Below are positions 51,101 through 63,267 of a stretch of 64,000 nucleotides of DNA, piece by piece (position 1 is the stretch's first letter; every line of letters starts with the position of its first letter). Location: contig WSUB01000027.1 in the NCBI GenBank assembly GCA_019633425.1, positions 186,001 through 250,000 on the forward strand, given 5' to 3'. Made by a program: the position numbers and the translations under genes. Source of the DNA: Tulasnella sp. 424 (lineage: Eukaryota > Basidiomycota > Agaricomycetes > Cantharellales > Tulasnellaceae). The notes beneath the pieces are model-generated. The model searched no databases, was not told where the DNA came from, and was given only the letters and a program-made list of their open reading frames with translations.

Positions 51101-52837
51101 ATACCTCTCGACGAGCTGCATCGCCCCATTGCGACTTCTTGAGGCTAATAATTCCACATAATTCAGCATAATAATCTGCATTGTATTCACACATTCCCTT
51201 CTCACCTTGCATTTCACTCTTACTCCCTTTGTAATCCACTTTTTGTTGCCTTGCGCAACGGACTTTCTGATTCCTGTATATCACTAGTACAAGTCAACGT
51301 CTCTCCCTTTTCGAAATCACTCATTTGTACGACCATAACTTGGCCGTATTTACGCCCTAGGTAGTATGCCTATGTTCCTCTATGCGTCGACGAGCCCGGG
51401 GAGCGACTTGGAGACAACAGCGCGACGGGGCCGTGTGAAGCGTGATGTAGATGTCAAGGGCCAAAAGTCACGAGTTGCGGCATACTCGAGTCTTCCTGAG
51501 GTTCTTTTACGGGTTTCCAGCTATAAGGGCTGTGAGCTAGGGGTGTTTTCCCTGCCACTGCTGTGCTGCTGAGGTCTTGCCCCAGCCTCCCTGGCAGGGC
51601 CCGACCACGCGCGTTGAGCTTGCCTAGGCCGACGGAGGCGTGCCTTGAGATTTTTCCCAAGTTCTGAAATAAAGCATAGCCAAGCGCTAGCGATCTGGAT
51701 AACTTTTGTTATGTCGGATGTTATCTAGGGGCGAGAACAGCGATACGCGGGAGTTTTGCAAGCCTGCTCCACGGTCCCTCAGGCTGCACGCTGTGTATGC
51801 TGAGGTCTCGAAATCCACAGTAGCTTGTTAGACGGGGCCGTCCTATCGTCGACGGAATCATTTGCGGCGTGGTATTGAGCTTCGAACTCGCGAAGATCAA
51901 AAGGGGTAGAGGAGGTCAGCTTCTAAGTTTGTCCGTCCCACGTTGCACGGGCGCTTTGAGGGTCAGGGATCACCAAATTAGGAAGCTGCTCCCTCCCATC
52001 ACATCCGGACACCTACACGTTCCCATGGTGAATCAAAGGACAAAAGATGTTTAATTGAGATTGATAAAGTATTCCGGTTCCGTCGCACCATTTTCACCCC
52101 AAATCTACTCTGTCTGATGCACCGGGAGCTTCCGAACCCAGGTCAAGGGCAATCGGAGCTGTTGGGACGAGCCTCTATGGCAACCTTCCGATGGAGCTCG
52201 GTGCGGTAATTCCGTTCAATCCTGAGAAAATATTTTGTATCAAACTTATTGTGATTGCCGGGATAAATGCCTCAAGATGCCAGCCCGTGAACGTCGAGAA
52301 GGGGTAGCAGGCTACAGACGACGATCGCGTTGTACGCCGGTTGACGTACTAGGAGCTCAAACCGAATACCTCTGTTTCTATACACGCTAGTGCAAAATAA
52401 TTCAGGCCCTCGTGGCATCTTGTGTCAGGTTAGGCGGTCACTCGCTTCCAGCCTGCGGTCTTCGTACACCGGACATAACCGGCGATAACCGGATCAAGCG
52501 ATGATTGGCTCTGGTGGATGTAAACTTCGCCCACCCGTGTCTTCATTGTCTTCCGCGATAAAATTATATAGCTAACAGTACGGCACAATACACGCGTGGA
52601 ACGTTTCTTAGCCACTGATCGTTGTGCATGATAGGGTTAAAAACTTTTGGGGTGGGGGTCGGCAAGCTGGCTCGACCAACTTGGCACGGAACTTCGGTGT
52701 AAACGATCCACTTTCGTCTTCTCGCGTCATAAAAAAACCCTTGCATAGCCATATTGAGGGATTTTGTGTATTCAAGTGCGGTTAAACCATGAGGGAGCGT
52801 GCCCTACACCGACTGACCCTCGCCATTATACACCCCG
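51101..52837. other. intergenic region, no gene seen
   Basis: About 1.7 kb between two plus-strand forkhead genes. The short reading frames lack family motifs or splice context. No tRNA or repeat was recognised. Confidence 0.5.
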
Positions 52838-54168
52838 ATGATGGACCCCGTCGTTCCGGATAAGGATCTATTTCTTTATGACCCTCGAGCCACCGTTTTA
52901 TGCATAAGGCAGATCGCTATTGTGATTCCCCGGTGCGAAGGTTGTCCAGGAACTCCGACCGCACAGCTCCAGGTTTCAGATCGCTTAAAGCAAGGGCTTC
53001 TTAACACGCCCGAGTCGTTTGTGGTTCTTGACTCCCCTCTACACCTTCTCTCTCCGCTTGATAAAAGCTATTGGAAGCATCCACCGAACGCTGTCCTTTT
53101 TATCTCGCACTCCATGGCCCACGAAAAGCACTCAGAGTCCCTATCCACTCCTTCACGTGGCTGCAGATCGCACTCAGTACGACATTTCGGAGGGCACAAG
53201 CGTCTGACTGTGGCTGAAGTAGCGGCAGTAGTACTCATGCACGCTCCGGGAAAGATGCTTCGAACGAGCGAGATTGCGGCGGGCGCACAGAAGATGTTTG
53301 TCCCAAGATACGACGATCCAAAGGAACTCAGCAAATTTAGGTGAGACCTCGACGTATTTGCCAGATTTAGTGCCTTGTTCCACTTCAGTCCGATTACTAA
53401 TTTGTACGACCGACCCTTATGGCAGGAGTAGCCTCAGACACGAATTGAGCAAATTCAGAGATGTCAAGTTCTTCCGTGTACCTAAGGAGCATGGACGTGC
53501 CGGGCGAGGTGATTGCTGGGCGTATGTCGGCGATGGCGACCCTCGAACTCGAGCTCTCATTGACCGCATTATCCAAGAGAGGGGACATGCGAAAGACTAT
53601 AGCAAACGACATCACAGTTAGTGTTACGTTCTCAGCGCGCTGGGTCTATGTCATGTCAGCTTAACAAACGGTCCTTCCCGCAGCATTCGAAGTCATGGCC
53701 CAACAGCCGGATTCAGAAAGTTCAGTTCCGAAAGGTGTTACGGTATCCGAGGATCATCATCCCTCTACTCTCACCAAACCAACCGCAACACCAATACGTC
53801 CTCCTATGACACATGCCCCAATCCCGATATTCCACCCTTCCGTTCAAGCACAAGCACCCTTTGTCTTAGATTCACTTCCTTTTCAGGGCCCGACAACGCC
53901 GAGTCTCGAGTTCTCTCCCACGTCTCTGTCATCGGAGACCTTTGAAGAAGCACCTCTCACCGGAGTTACCGGTTCAGCGGCACCAGCTATCGAAGGCCCC
54001 GGAAGGCCCGTCGCGAGCCAGGAGCCCGAATTGTTTGACTTCGGCTTTTCGAGCTCATCAACTCAGACACCGCCACACAGAGACTTGGACCTATCATCTT
54101 ACCAGTCCGAGTACTTTTGGAGTCTCTACAGCATCTACTTTGGAGAACAAAGTTTTCACAACTCGTGA
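52838..54168 (+). CDS. divergent forkhead-domain protein
   Basis: Predicted 392-residue protein, exons 52838-53340, 53426-53616 and 53684-54168. The forkhead core begins about residue 128: LTVAEVAAVVLMHAPGKMLR, EIAAGAQKMFVPRYDDPKEL, recognition segment RSSLRHELSKFRDVKFFRVP, wing GRGDCWAYVGD with the conserved Trp. The usual Asn before the Ser of NSxRH is replaced by Ser and the helix carries Glu (RHEL), so DNA-contact specificity may differ. The N-terminal 120 residues are not low-complexity, unlike the other three. The C-terminus is Ser/Pro/Thr-rich and ends in an aromatic stretch (SSYQSEYFWSLYSIYFGE). The first intron splits the Arg codon before SSLRHE in phase 2, as in the other forkhead genes. 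Confidence 0.82.
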
Positions 54169-54487
54169 TGAGCCATTGGTCGGGTTTCATACTGCCAGAC
54201 ATGTCTATTCTCGAGACTTGGACTGTCATATGCTGCCGCCTTGTTCGTCTTAAGCACTGTTGATTTATCCTATGCCTGTCTCTTCTATTGTCTATGCCCC
54301 AATCTTGTACCTTACGCTGAAATACGTGTCGATCAAATTTATATATGCTTTGAGATGTTGGACTTTATACACTACCACTGCTCCATCTAGATCAGCTCGG
54401 AAGCCAAATGTGAAGGAAGTCGATATCCCCGGCTTCCCGTTTTGATCCGAGATTGGCAGGTGATTCAGACTTTGCCATCATAGCGAG
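54169..54487. other. intergenic region upstream of the amidase
   Basis: A 319-base spacer between two plus-strand genes. It holds the 3' end of the forkhead gene and the amidase promoter. No coding signal. Confidence 0.5.
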
Positions 54488-56752
54488 ATGTCGTCTCCAA
54501 GTTGGCAAGACCTTGCAAGTGAACGGAAACGCAAGCAAGATGACCTAATTCCTCCGGAATGGAGGATTCCATTGCCATCAGATGATGTCCTCGATGTCAC
54601 TCCAATTCCCAGGACATCTGGTCTTTTGACTGGTCGAGAGCTCGACATTACCGAGACCACCGACGTCAACCTAATTCTTTCGAAGCTGGCTGACGGTATT
54701 TGGAGTGCAGTGGAGGTGACAAAGGCGTTCTATAAGCGAGCAATCATTGCTCACCAGTTGGTACGTGCCTCTAGCTCCCGGACATGGATCAGGCCCTGAT
54801 TGAAAGTAAACCTTCTAGACCAATTGCCTCACCGAAATATTCATTGAACGGGCCTTGGAGAGAGCCAGGCAATTGGATGAGTTTTTGAAGGCGAATGGGC
54901 GAACCATAGGACCTCTGCATGGTTTGCCCATTTCGTTAAAGGATCAATTTTGCATGAAGGGCTTGGAGACTATAATGGGTAAGTACATTCCTACCAATTT
55001 GAGGTCTACAAGGTTGGCCTTTAATTTGCTCCAGGCTATGTCTCTTGGGTTGGAAATGTCTCCGACCACGACTCTGCTATTGTGGAGATTCTGTACGAGC
55101 TGGGGGCGGTTCCTTTCGCGCGAACCAACGTGCCCCAGACGCTCATGGTCAGTGTTCCTGATATTACCATAAATCGAGGCACTAATTGCTCGGCAAATTT
55201 AGTGGGGTGAAACGTTCAATAATGTAAGCTGCTCCGATGTAAATTTCGGAGCGTGCATGGAAACTTAGCCCCTCCTAGGTATTTGGACGAACAACCAATC
55301 CGTTCAATCGAAAGCTGACACCTGGAGGATCATCTGGAGGTGAAGGCGCCCTAGTTGCTCTTCGAGGAAGTCCCCTTGGAATCGGAACTGACATTGGCGG
55401 GTATGTACACGGCACTTGCAAGCGCAGAGTAATGGTCGCTTTTCCCTGACATTTGACATTAGATCTGTGCGCATCCCCGCCGGGTTTACCGGCATATACT
55501 CGCTCCGCCCTTGCTATGGCCGCTTACCTTATGAAGGTGCTGCCAACGTGTTGGAAGGCCAAGAGGCCATCACTTCCGCAATCGGCCCGATGGCATCCCA
55601 TATTTCAGCGCTGAAGACGTTTACCAAAGCTGTGCTCGACGCAAAACCATGGAACAAGGATCCACTGGTATTACGGAAACCATGGAGTGAACTTGAATAT
55701 GCTCTCACAGAACACGGTGGTAGGGGAGCCCAGTTATGCTTTGCGGTGATGTTAGACAATGGGCTCGTACGGCCTCAGCCCCCTGTCCGACGAGCGATGT
55801 CGATGTTAACAAAAGCATTAGAGGAAGCGGGGCACAAAGGTTCGCTGGTGGAGCGGTATATTTCACGGAAATGCTCACTCCATCGAAACCAGTGATTGAC
55901 TGGGAAAACAAACTTCACTTGGAATTGCACGCTACCAGCGTGCGTACTGGATCCGTTACACGAGTGATCCCAAACCCCGCACATATCTAACCATAGCCTA
56001 TACAGGAGCACATATTCGGTGCTGATGGCGGGGAAGACTACAGAACAGTTTGCAGCATTTCTGGCGAACCATTGATTCAAACAATGATGCCCCATGTCGG
56101 GGAGCAGGACCCACATCACCCATGGGACCCTCATCCCACTTTCCTCGATGAACCGTTCACAATGACCCTTCGAAACGCCGGCAAGGGTGCAATCAGCGCC
56201 TACGAACTCTGGAAGCTGCACAAGAAGAAGGCCGAGATACGAAAACAGTATTTGGATCACTGGGAAAATACGAAGAACCGGACTGCGACCGGACGTCCTG
56301 TGGACGCAATCCTTTGCCCGGTAGCACCCTACGCAGCCCCTCCCCACGGACACAATAGGTAAGGTAGGTCCGAAGCACAAGCTAGGGTACTAACAGCGCC
56401 TTTAAAGCAACGACTTCTACACCGTTATTTGGAACTTCCTTGACTACGCTTGCACCGCATTTCCAGTGACAAAGGTGGATCCATCGCTCGACCATCCAGA
56501 GACGCCCCCAGACTCTTTCTACAATCAGGAAGACGAAGCTGTGTTCAAGCTCTGTGGGTTAAACCCCACGTCACTAGCGGCTTTCATTCTTTACTGACTA
56601 ACTCTCCTGTAGACGATCCCGAGGTATTCTTCAACGCCCCAGTAGGTTTACAGCTCGTCGGACGAACGCAGGAGGAAGAGGCTGTCGTCGCGATGACAGA
56701 ACTTGCCGTCTCGGCACTTGAAACATGGAAACGAGTACATAGACAATCCTAG
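54488..56752 (+). CDS. amidase-signature hydrolase (acetamidase-like)
   Basis: Hydrolyses a carboxamide or fatty-acid amide; substrate not predictable. Ten exons: 54488-54760, 54819-54978, 55035-55147, 55203-55223, 55279-55400, 55463-55839, 55893-55939, 56006-56358, 56408-56553, 56613-56752; 583 residues, close to fungal acetamidases. The Ser-Ser-Lys triad is complete: Lys in GPLHGLPISLKDQF, the cis-Ser in the TPGGSSGGEGALVALRGSPL segment and the nucleophile Ser in GTDIGGSVRIPA. FVARTNVP-type sequence appears as PFARTNVPQTLMWGETFNN; the WGETFNN part comes from a 21-nt exon. NAPVGLQLVGRTQEEEAV is the usual C-terminal motif. No signal peptide, so cytosolic. Convergent with the next gene, stops 169 bp apart. 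Confidence 0.94.
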
Positions 56753-56921
56753 AAGGGAGAAAGGAGAAGAAGCGGGGAGCGAGCACCCAAAAAAAGAGTA
56801 CAACCAGGCTTGGTAAAGTTGAAAGAAAAACCAGAATTGTCCGATTATAACACAAGTGCTAAATGAATGATAAAATGTGACACGAACGAAATTGGACCTC
56901 GCTCCTACTCCTTTCTCCCGT

Positions 56922-59900
56922 CTAACGCAGCGCGCGCGGTGGAGGTCGCGGTCGATCGAAATCCAAGGGGATGTCTTCGGTAGGGAACGGTCCACTGATC
57001 TGCATGCCCTGTTTCCGTACGCGCAGGGGTTGAGTAGCTGCCGACCTGCCCGACGATGACGAACCGCCGAGACCCATCGCAACGGTGCGACCAGTGGAAG
57101 CGGCGGGAGGACGAGGGTTGGTCGGTAGCGCGTTCGCTAGACGGGATGTTGGAGACGTTCTGCCGGGAGTCGAAGTTGCGGACGGAGAGCTGGCTAGAGA
57201 GGCCTGATCAACTAGTCGTGGTCGTACCAACGAGTTGCCACGGCGGACGGTGCTGACAACAGCTGGCTCCCCATCGGTCGAATACACCGAACGACGTTCT
57301 TCCTCCTCCGGGATAACGGAAGACAGACCAAGGGAGCGATCCGAATCTTGTCGTATGTGGGCCGCAGCTTTTGGTCGAAAACACGATCAAGCTCGAAAGT
57401 CAGAAAACGTCTTTCAAATTGATCTCATTTATGAGAGCTCACCTCCAATGAATGACGTCACGTTAATCCGTGTCCCGTCTTGCGTATTTTGTCCTGCTGG
57501 AATGCTTGCCTGTCCAGCAAAGATATTTGACAGATCACTACCCCTAGTAGTCGAAGGGAACGAGTCCTGTCTTGACCTCCCAGAGTCCGCCATCGCGGCG
57601 GGCATTTTCGGTGGGACCAGGGTGAACGGAATATCATCCACAAGCAAGGAATCACTTGTCATTTGGCGCCTTGAAGGGGTGGGTGGAAGTCCACCTTTCG
57701 GAGGAGCACCAATCCCAGGCCTTCGGCTGGCTGATGGTAGGGAAGGGTGGCCAGTGACAGTTGGGGAACCCTCCTCGATGGAAGTATTGTCATCGTCATA
57801 GTACGCCGACTCCAAAGCGACGGCGGCAGGAGGCGTTGGGAATTGGCTGAACGAAAATTCACTCGTCAAGATGGATTCCTGACCCGGAGTCGTTGACAGT
57901 GATTTAGAGCCGTCTGAGAGCTCCTCTGGTCTCGAGGATTGTCGGTTCGGTTGGGCGGGTGGCAGAACGACGCGAGGTAAGAGGGGTTGGGGAGCGAGAG
58001 CGGTTGGAGGAGGTTTTTGTGGAGGCGGCATAGCAGAACTCCTTCGACGGCTGAACCGCTTGGTAGCCGCCGACTTGGAAGGACCGACAGCGGGGATCTG
58101 AGAGAGGAATTCTCTTGGTAGCGATCCAACCAATCCGGTAAACTCGGCAAACGACTTTTGCTGCTTCGCATCCTCCTTGCTCAAACTACGAACGATACCC
58201 TCCAAGCCATAGACGGGCGAGTCGATCCTATCCCCTACAGCACGACTTGGCACAGACCATTGAGAAGCAGCACTTCGACTGCTCGCGATGGTGTTCCGGC
58301 GCTCGCGTTCGGCAATCGAGCTTTCCTTTGAAGGAGAAGCCAAGCCGACGTCGTTCTGGCTGACATTGACTTGTGCAAAATCGGGGAGAGCCGAGTTCGC
58401 CAACTTGGCTCCGGTAACAGGCGCGGGAGGAGGGGCTCTGAATGTCGGGGTTCGGATGACGTACGGCAAACTGGAATTGTAAGGCGTCGAGGCTTCTCTC
58501 TGGGGAGGTGGAGAGCGAGTCATCGGACTCATATCTTCAACCGTACTCGTGGTCCTCTCCTGATCTTTCTCCTGGTCTCTACCTTTCTCCAACTGTCCCG
58601 CGTCCCATAACCTCAGTCGATCGTCTCCACCAGCATCCTTGTTTGGACCAGGAACCTTTGATTGGATCCACTGTGAAACTCTTGATGCGGCCGTGTTTCG
58701 TCTTTGCAGAGGTGGCCGGACGGTGGGGGCTGGTGGGAGGGTTGGAGGTGAAGGGGTGGTTGCGTTGGGAGGAGAGACACGGAAAGTGCGGAAGGAGGCT
58801 CGCCAGTCGATCCCCGGGAAAGAGGGCCTACGCTGGTCCGTGAAGATGGAAGCGGGAGGGGCCAATACGGTTTCAGTTGGTTGGTCGAGGCGGTCGTCCT
58901 GAGGGGGTGTTTCGAGGAAGGTGGTAAGGAGGAGGGTGAGCATGACACTGTACACCACAATAGCTTGACCGAAACGGCCCAAACAGGTTTCAGAAAATCG
59001 AACTGGAAAGATAGAGTGTTCTTAGCTAAATCCTTTTTGACCTGAAGGTGTATTCCAATCGGACGGATACTACTTACCGACAATTAGATTTCCTATCGCA
59101 ATGCCCATCTGCGTCAGCATTGCAAATATCATGGGTCCACTTGCACGCCATATCCTCCACCACGGAATATCATCTTGGGCAGTTACGGAGTCGGTTAACA
59201 CCTTCACGGCGAATAGAAGGGCAAGGCAGATCTCAGAAATGGCATCGGCTCTGTATTCCGGAACGAGCCTGTTGAGGGAGAAAAGCCACCCGAAACGCCA
59301 TATCATTTGAAGCGCCATGACTGCGAAGCAAGCCATGAGACTGCCGTACATGAGAATGGCGCGTACGGGTCCTGGTCCGGGCCAAGTCGAAGTAGGGCTT
59401 TGCTTTGCGCTATCTTTTGCCGTCTCCGCGGGTCTATCGGTTTCCGTTGCAGGTCCAGGAAGTGATAGATCGATAGAACGGCTTTTGAAAGGCGGTGTGG
59501 CGTCGCAGTAGATCCAGAAGGAGAAGTACAGAAGCCCAGTGAAGGAAGCCAAGCCCATTTCCCGGGAGACGAGGGCTGCAAAGGTGCTGTCTGCCGATCC
59601 ATGGAGCAAAGCGACGAGGTCTACGATGGCCGAGATGAATGCCACTAAAGCAGCTCCAATGATGTAGATGAGTGGTCTGGGTGATGCTTATTTAGTTAGG
59701 TTGTCCAAGGTAATTTGCGGATTAGGAAGGAACCTTACTTGCGCAGCTTGCCAAGGGCCAGGCAGAAGAACAATACAGTTATTGCCAGGAAACCTGTGCA
59801 GAAGAAAGGGACATCTGAAAGCAGTCGGTCGAGCTAGGTGGAGCGGTGGCAGTTAGCATAGGTTGGTAGGCAGAGGATGGGAGCTAGGCTCTGACCTCTT

Positions 59901-60024
59901 GAAGTGGACTGAGCTCGAGCACCGAGGGAAACGGCTGCTCGAAGATAGACGTCGCGGTCGCAGTAGCGGTGGTGGAGGTCGCGGTTGAGGAGAATTCATA
60001 CGAGATAGTGACGGCCTGCGACAT
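56922..60024 (-). CDS. seven-pass membrane protein with long Ser/Pro-rich tail, unknown function
   Basis: I do not recognise the family. Minus-strand exons join in frame through 59889 (EV), LDRLLSD..., RPLIYIIG..., the block 59645-59090, the block from about 59006 to 57450, and a last exon from about 57345 to the stop at 56922. Seven hydrophobic segments can be read: VPFFCTGFLAITVLFFCLAL, LIYIIGAALVAFISAIVDLV, GLASFTGLLYFSFWIYC, ILMYGSLMACFAVMALQMI, ISEICLALLFAVKVLTDS, IFAMLTQMGIAIGNLIV and GQAIVVYSVMLTLLLTTFL. The N-terminal ectodomain is Ser/Thr-rich. About 600 residues of Ser/Pro-rich hydrophilic tail follow the last segment. This is a GPCR-like layout, but no receptor motif is seen. The start at 60024 is the first in-frame ATG. 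The frame stays open upstream to an AG acceptor at about 60113 (RDGCAALVPFVLDCPLAG), so an upstream first exon is likely. Confidence 0.6.
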
Positions 60025-60113
60025 AGAATAAGATTGTGCGCTGGGGTTGGGGTCGCCAGCGAGCGGGCAGTCGAGAACGAAAGGAACGAGAGCAGCGCAG
60101 CCGTCTCTGAGTG

Positions 60114-61043
60114 AAAGGAGCGAATTATTGAACAGGAAAAGGAAAGATGGCTATAAGCTGGATGCTTGAAGGATTAGTGGGAGTAGTGCGGTGAAGATTG
60201 GTGCATCAGACAGTCAGCGCTGCTGCTGGGGTTTCAGGCTGCGGAACGGGGGATAGCCCTCAAGCCAAATGACGCGCGGGTGAGGGATGAGACGAGGGAG
60301 GGAGGAGCGGACGGGAAAAGCTATCGGTGGGAGTTTCACTATAGTAAGTTGCTCATCGTCCAAGGGGGATCAAAGAAGGGGGGAAGGGCCAGAAGCTTCG
60401 TGCGTTGGCGACGACGACGATGACATGGAAGCAACCCCAGCCTTGGTTTTGACGACGGGTAAATTGAGGACTCCCCATTCAGTCCGACCACCCCTCTCCT
60501 GCTATTTGCTGCTTACAGGTACCACAGCTCAGTTTGGGTCTATCGGGGCCCGCGTTATCTTGTAAATCCTATTACTTGGGGGCTTGAGCGATGCAGTGGT
60601 CGTCACGATTTAGCTCGTCGCCGTAGTGATCTGTTTGCTTGAGCTGTTTTCTCAAGCTCACCCGTGACACCCATTGAGGCATGCACGGGTAAAGTACATT
60701 CAAAACCCGTTAACGTGTACCTAGAGATCTCAATCCACGTCTAAGGGGTTAAACATAATCCATTAAACGAAAGGATAAAATTTCCCTAGCAAATGGGTAT
60801 ACTGAAGACCCGCCAACCTTACGGCGGCCAATCCCAGCCCTGGCTCACGCCTAGAGCGACTAAAGACACGAAAAAGCAGGAAGAGAGTGCAAACAAAGTT
60901 GGGGTATTTGTAGTGCCGCCATTGACCGGCGACAGCACTGCTTGAGATGTTTGCTGTGCGCCACCGGCTGCGAAGGAAGGCCTAGTTTTGTTTAGACAGA
61001 TCGAAGGAATAGAAAAATGGAAAGTTTAAGCCGGAATAGGCTG
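60114..61043. other. intergenic region, no gene seen
   Basis: Between the 5' end of the seven-pass protein gene and the 3' end of the secreted-protein gene, both minus strand. It may contain a short first exon of the former around 60150-60300, which I could not fix. Nothing else was recognised. Confidence 0.45.
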
Positions 61044-62072
61044 TCAAAGAGCACCTAGCAGGAGTACATACACCAGTGTGACAGTCGTGATCACTCCCCC
61101 AGACAATGTGAGCGTCGCCATCACGTCTGCTGCCCGTGTCGCCGCCGACCCCGCTGACGTTTGGAGTGTCGAATTAGAGTTGGTGAACGGACTCGAGGCA
61201 AGAGGTGTCGATGCTTGTGTGCTAGCGTCGTAGTCGTTGAGTACAAGGTCGGGGCAGTTCGTCAAGGTGCCGCTGCCCGAGTTTTGTATGACCACTGGGA
61301 TGGGCGTAATGATGAAATGCTCCTGAACACGCACGCACGCAAGTCCGTGATTTTCGTGTAAGCTATTGCGTACCACTGCCGGAACAAAGACAAATTCGTA
61401 CCTCGTCATTGATCTTCGACTGCTCATACAGCGTCACGTTGTAATCGCCCCCTGGCAGACAACTCGGGATCGCGAAAGTAAGGTGCTTCACGGAGCTACC
61501 TTGTTCATTGGCCAGGAGAGAGTTATTTGAGGAAATTGTAGCGTTAAGGTCGCACGACGCCGAGGTGAGGAAGAGGGTGAGGAAGTTGAAGGCCGTTGGT
61601 AGGCCAGACGACTGGGACGGGGTTGAGGCGCTCATCGGGAGCTTTCCGTCGCCAGTGACCTGGGATCGGGAGCATTAGCACTTAGCGCGAATTGGGAGGA
61701 CATAACAAGCCATTTTACCTCGATGGAGATGGGGATATTTCCATTGGCATTGAATTGTCTATGGGGAAACAAGTCGTCAGCATATGTGCACAAAGGGTGA
61801 ACGGAGAGCTCTACACTCAACTGGTTCGGTAACGGCGAGTTGACCACCGACAATCCCTTTGTGAAGTACTGTCCATTTACAACTTGCGCATGAGCGACTT
61901 GAAGGGTGTATAGAATAGCCAAAAGAACGAGTGGGAAGGAATTCAAAGAGAGGAGACTGCTTCTGTGCCGCAGCTGGCTTGTCGTAACGCCCAATTTTGC
62001 AGGGCCTGATGATGATGATGATGAGACAATCGTCCTGCGATTACTCGATGATAGCTCCGTCACTTCAAGCAT
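61044..62072 (-). CDS. secreted protein with GPI-like C-terminus, unknown function
   Basis: Minus-strand gene. The first exon, from the ATG at 62072, has a hydrophobic segment FPLVLLAILYTLQVAHA followed by a likely signal cleavage before QVVNGQYFTKGLSVVNSPLP. Joined blocks follow: QFNANGNIPISIE, then VTGDGKLPMSAST...SGLPTAFNFLTLFLTS with NATISSNNS, CLPGGDYNVTLYEQSKINDE, then EHFIITPIPVVIQNSGSG. It ends in a Ser/Thr-rich stretch and a hydrophobic tail (LSGGVITTVTLVYVLLLGAL) of GPI-signal type. Introns such as GTAAAA...CCCAG (about 61720-61661) and GTACGA...CTGCAG-type (about 61400-61325) fit. The region 61760-61815 may hide one more intron. The 45 residues before the hydrophobic segment are unusual for a signal peptide, so the start may be further upstream by splicing. 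Probably a cell-wall or plasma-membrane surface protein. Confidence 0.55.
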
Positions 62073-62585
62073 TCGGGCGAGCTGGGAAAAACTAAAGGAG
62101 TGGGACGGTAGCGCTGTTACGTGGACAGGAGATGGATGAAAACGCAAAAAACTGAGAACCGACCGACTTCCACGGGCATGAGTGACGAAAAAACAGAAAC
62201 GGCACTCATTTGCTGTTGCAATAATTGCGCCGGGGACGACGGCGTTGCCGATAACGGCGCGCGAGTTCGGTTGCCAAGGCTCGGAGAAAGGTTGACAGGC
62301 GGGCCAAGCGGCTTCCTCTCTCCACATCACCCGACGGTTCCTACTTTGGGACGTTGCCACCGAAGATCATGGTGTACACATGGGTAGATGTACAGATGCG
62401 ACTATAAAGGGGTATTCGGGCAAGGCTCATCGATATGAAGAAATCCGAACTCCTTGGCGCCATTGAATCCAAGATGGAGAACTCGGGTAGCTATAGAAGT
62501 TCCAACGATGCTCACACTCCTCTCCACGTTTCCGAGATCCTCTGAAGCGTTTTCCTGACACACGTGGGGACGGCCACCATTTCCT
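62073..62585. other. intergenic region, no gene seen
   Basis: Separates the secreted-protein gene from the 3' end of the TMEM18 homologue, both minus strand. No coding signal. Confidence 0.5.
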
Positions 62586-63267
62586 CTAACTCGCTTTAGG
62601 CTTGTCCCCTTTTCCTGAACCTTGCGGTTGGGTTGAAGGACGATTTGGCCGTTGTGGCAACTCGAGTAGCCGAAAGATGTCTTTCATCACTAACGCCTAT
62701 TGAAGTATGTCAATCAATGAACGCCGCCCAGGCTGTACACGAGATATCGAAAACGTACCAACGCAACGGCAAAGACAATAAGCAAAGGCCCGCTCCAAAA
62801 GATCGACATGAACACCCCGTTCTTGTCGAAGTAGTTCTGTGATGCTACCATCCTCCAGTTCTCGTGGAGGTATAAATTCAGTCGCTCAGCGCTGAGGATA
62901 AGGAAACCTGAAATCATATATATAAGTGAAATTCAACGAGGCGCTTTCGGTTTGGGGGGAATGAAAGGGCTTTACCAGATAGGCCCAAAATTACAAGATG
63001 CATGACATTGCTGGAAGTGGAGCCCCGGGCGTGTTTGACGAGCAAGAAGAGCAAGAGCATTGCTGGAAGGTCAGCAAAGAGGACGAAGAGTTTCGCGTCT
63101 TCTTTCCAAGCGATCTGAAAGGGCGAGGTCATCCGGTCATCAGCGATCTATAGTAGAACACAGCTCAAACAACAGCGTACCGCATAGTAAGTCGCTTCCA
63201 AAGTCTCGTACAGACTGAAATGCTGCTGAACCACGCCTTGCGGAGGTGGGTATGACTGTATTCGCAT
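62586..63267 (-). CDS. TMEM18 family nuclear-envelope membrane protein
   Basis: Small multi-pass membrane protein; the mammalian TMEM18 sits in the nuclear membrane and its function is poorly known. Four exons on the minus strand, 63267-63181, 63114-62976, 62907-62759, 62696-62586; 161 residues. QQHFSLYETLEATYYAIAWK precedes the first helix (LFVLFADLPAMLLLFLLV). A second follows (VMHLVILGLSGFLILSA). The family signature is ERLNLYLHENWRMVASQNYF then DKNGVFMSIFWSGPLLIVFA, matching the N-x-NW-x-Y-FD-x-G-F-S pattern of TMEM18. The basic, Pro-rich C-terminus (LLELPQRPNRPSTQPQ) is typical of the family in being hydrophilic. It is divergent from seipin, start codons 164 bp apart. Confidence 0.82.
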
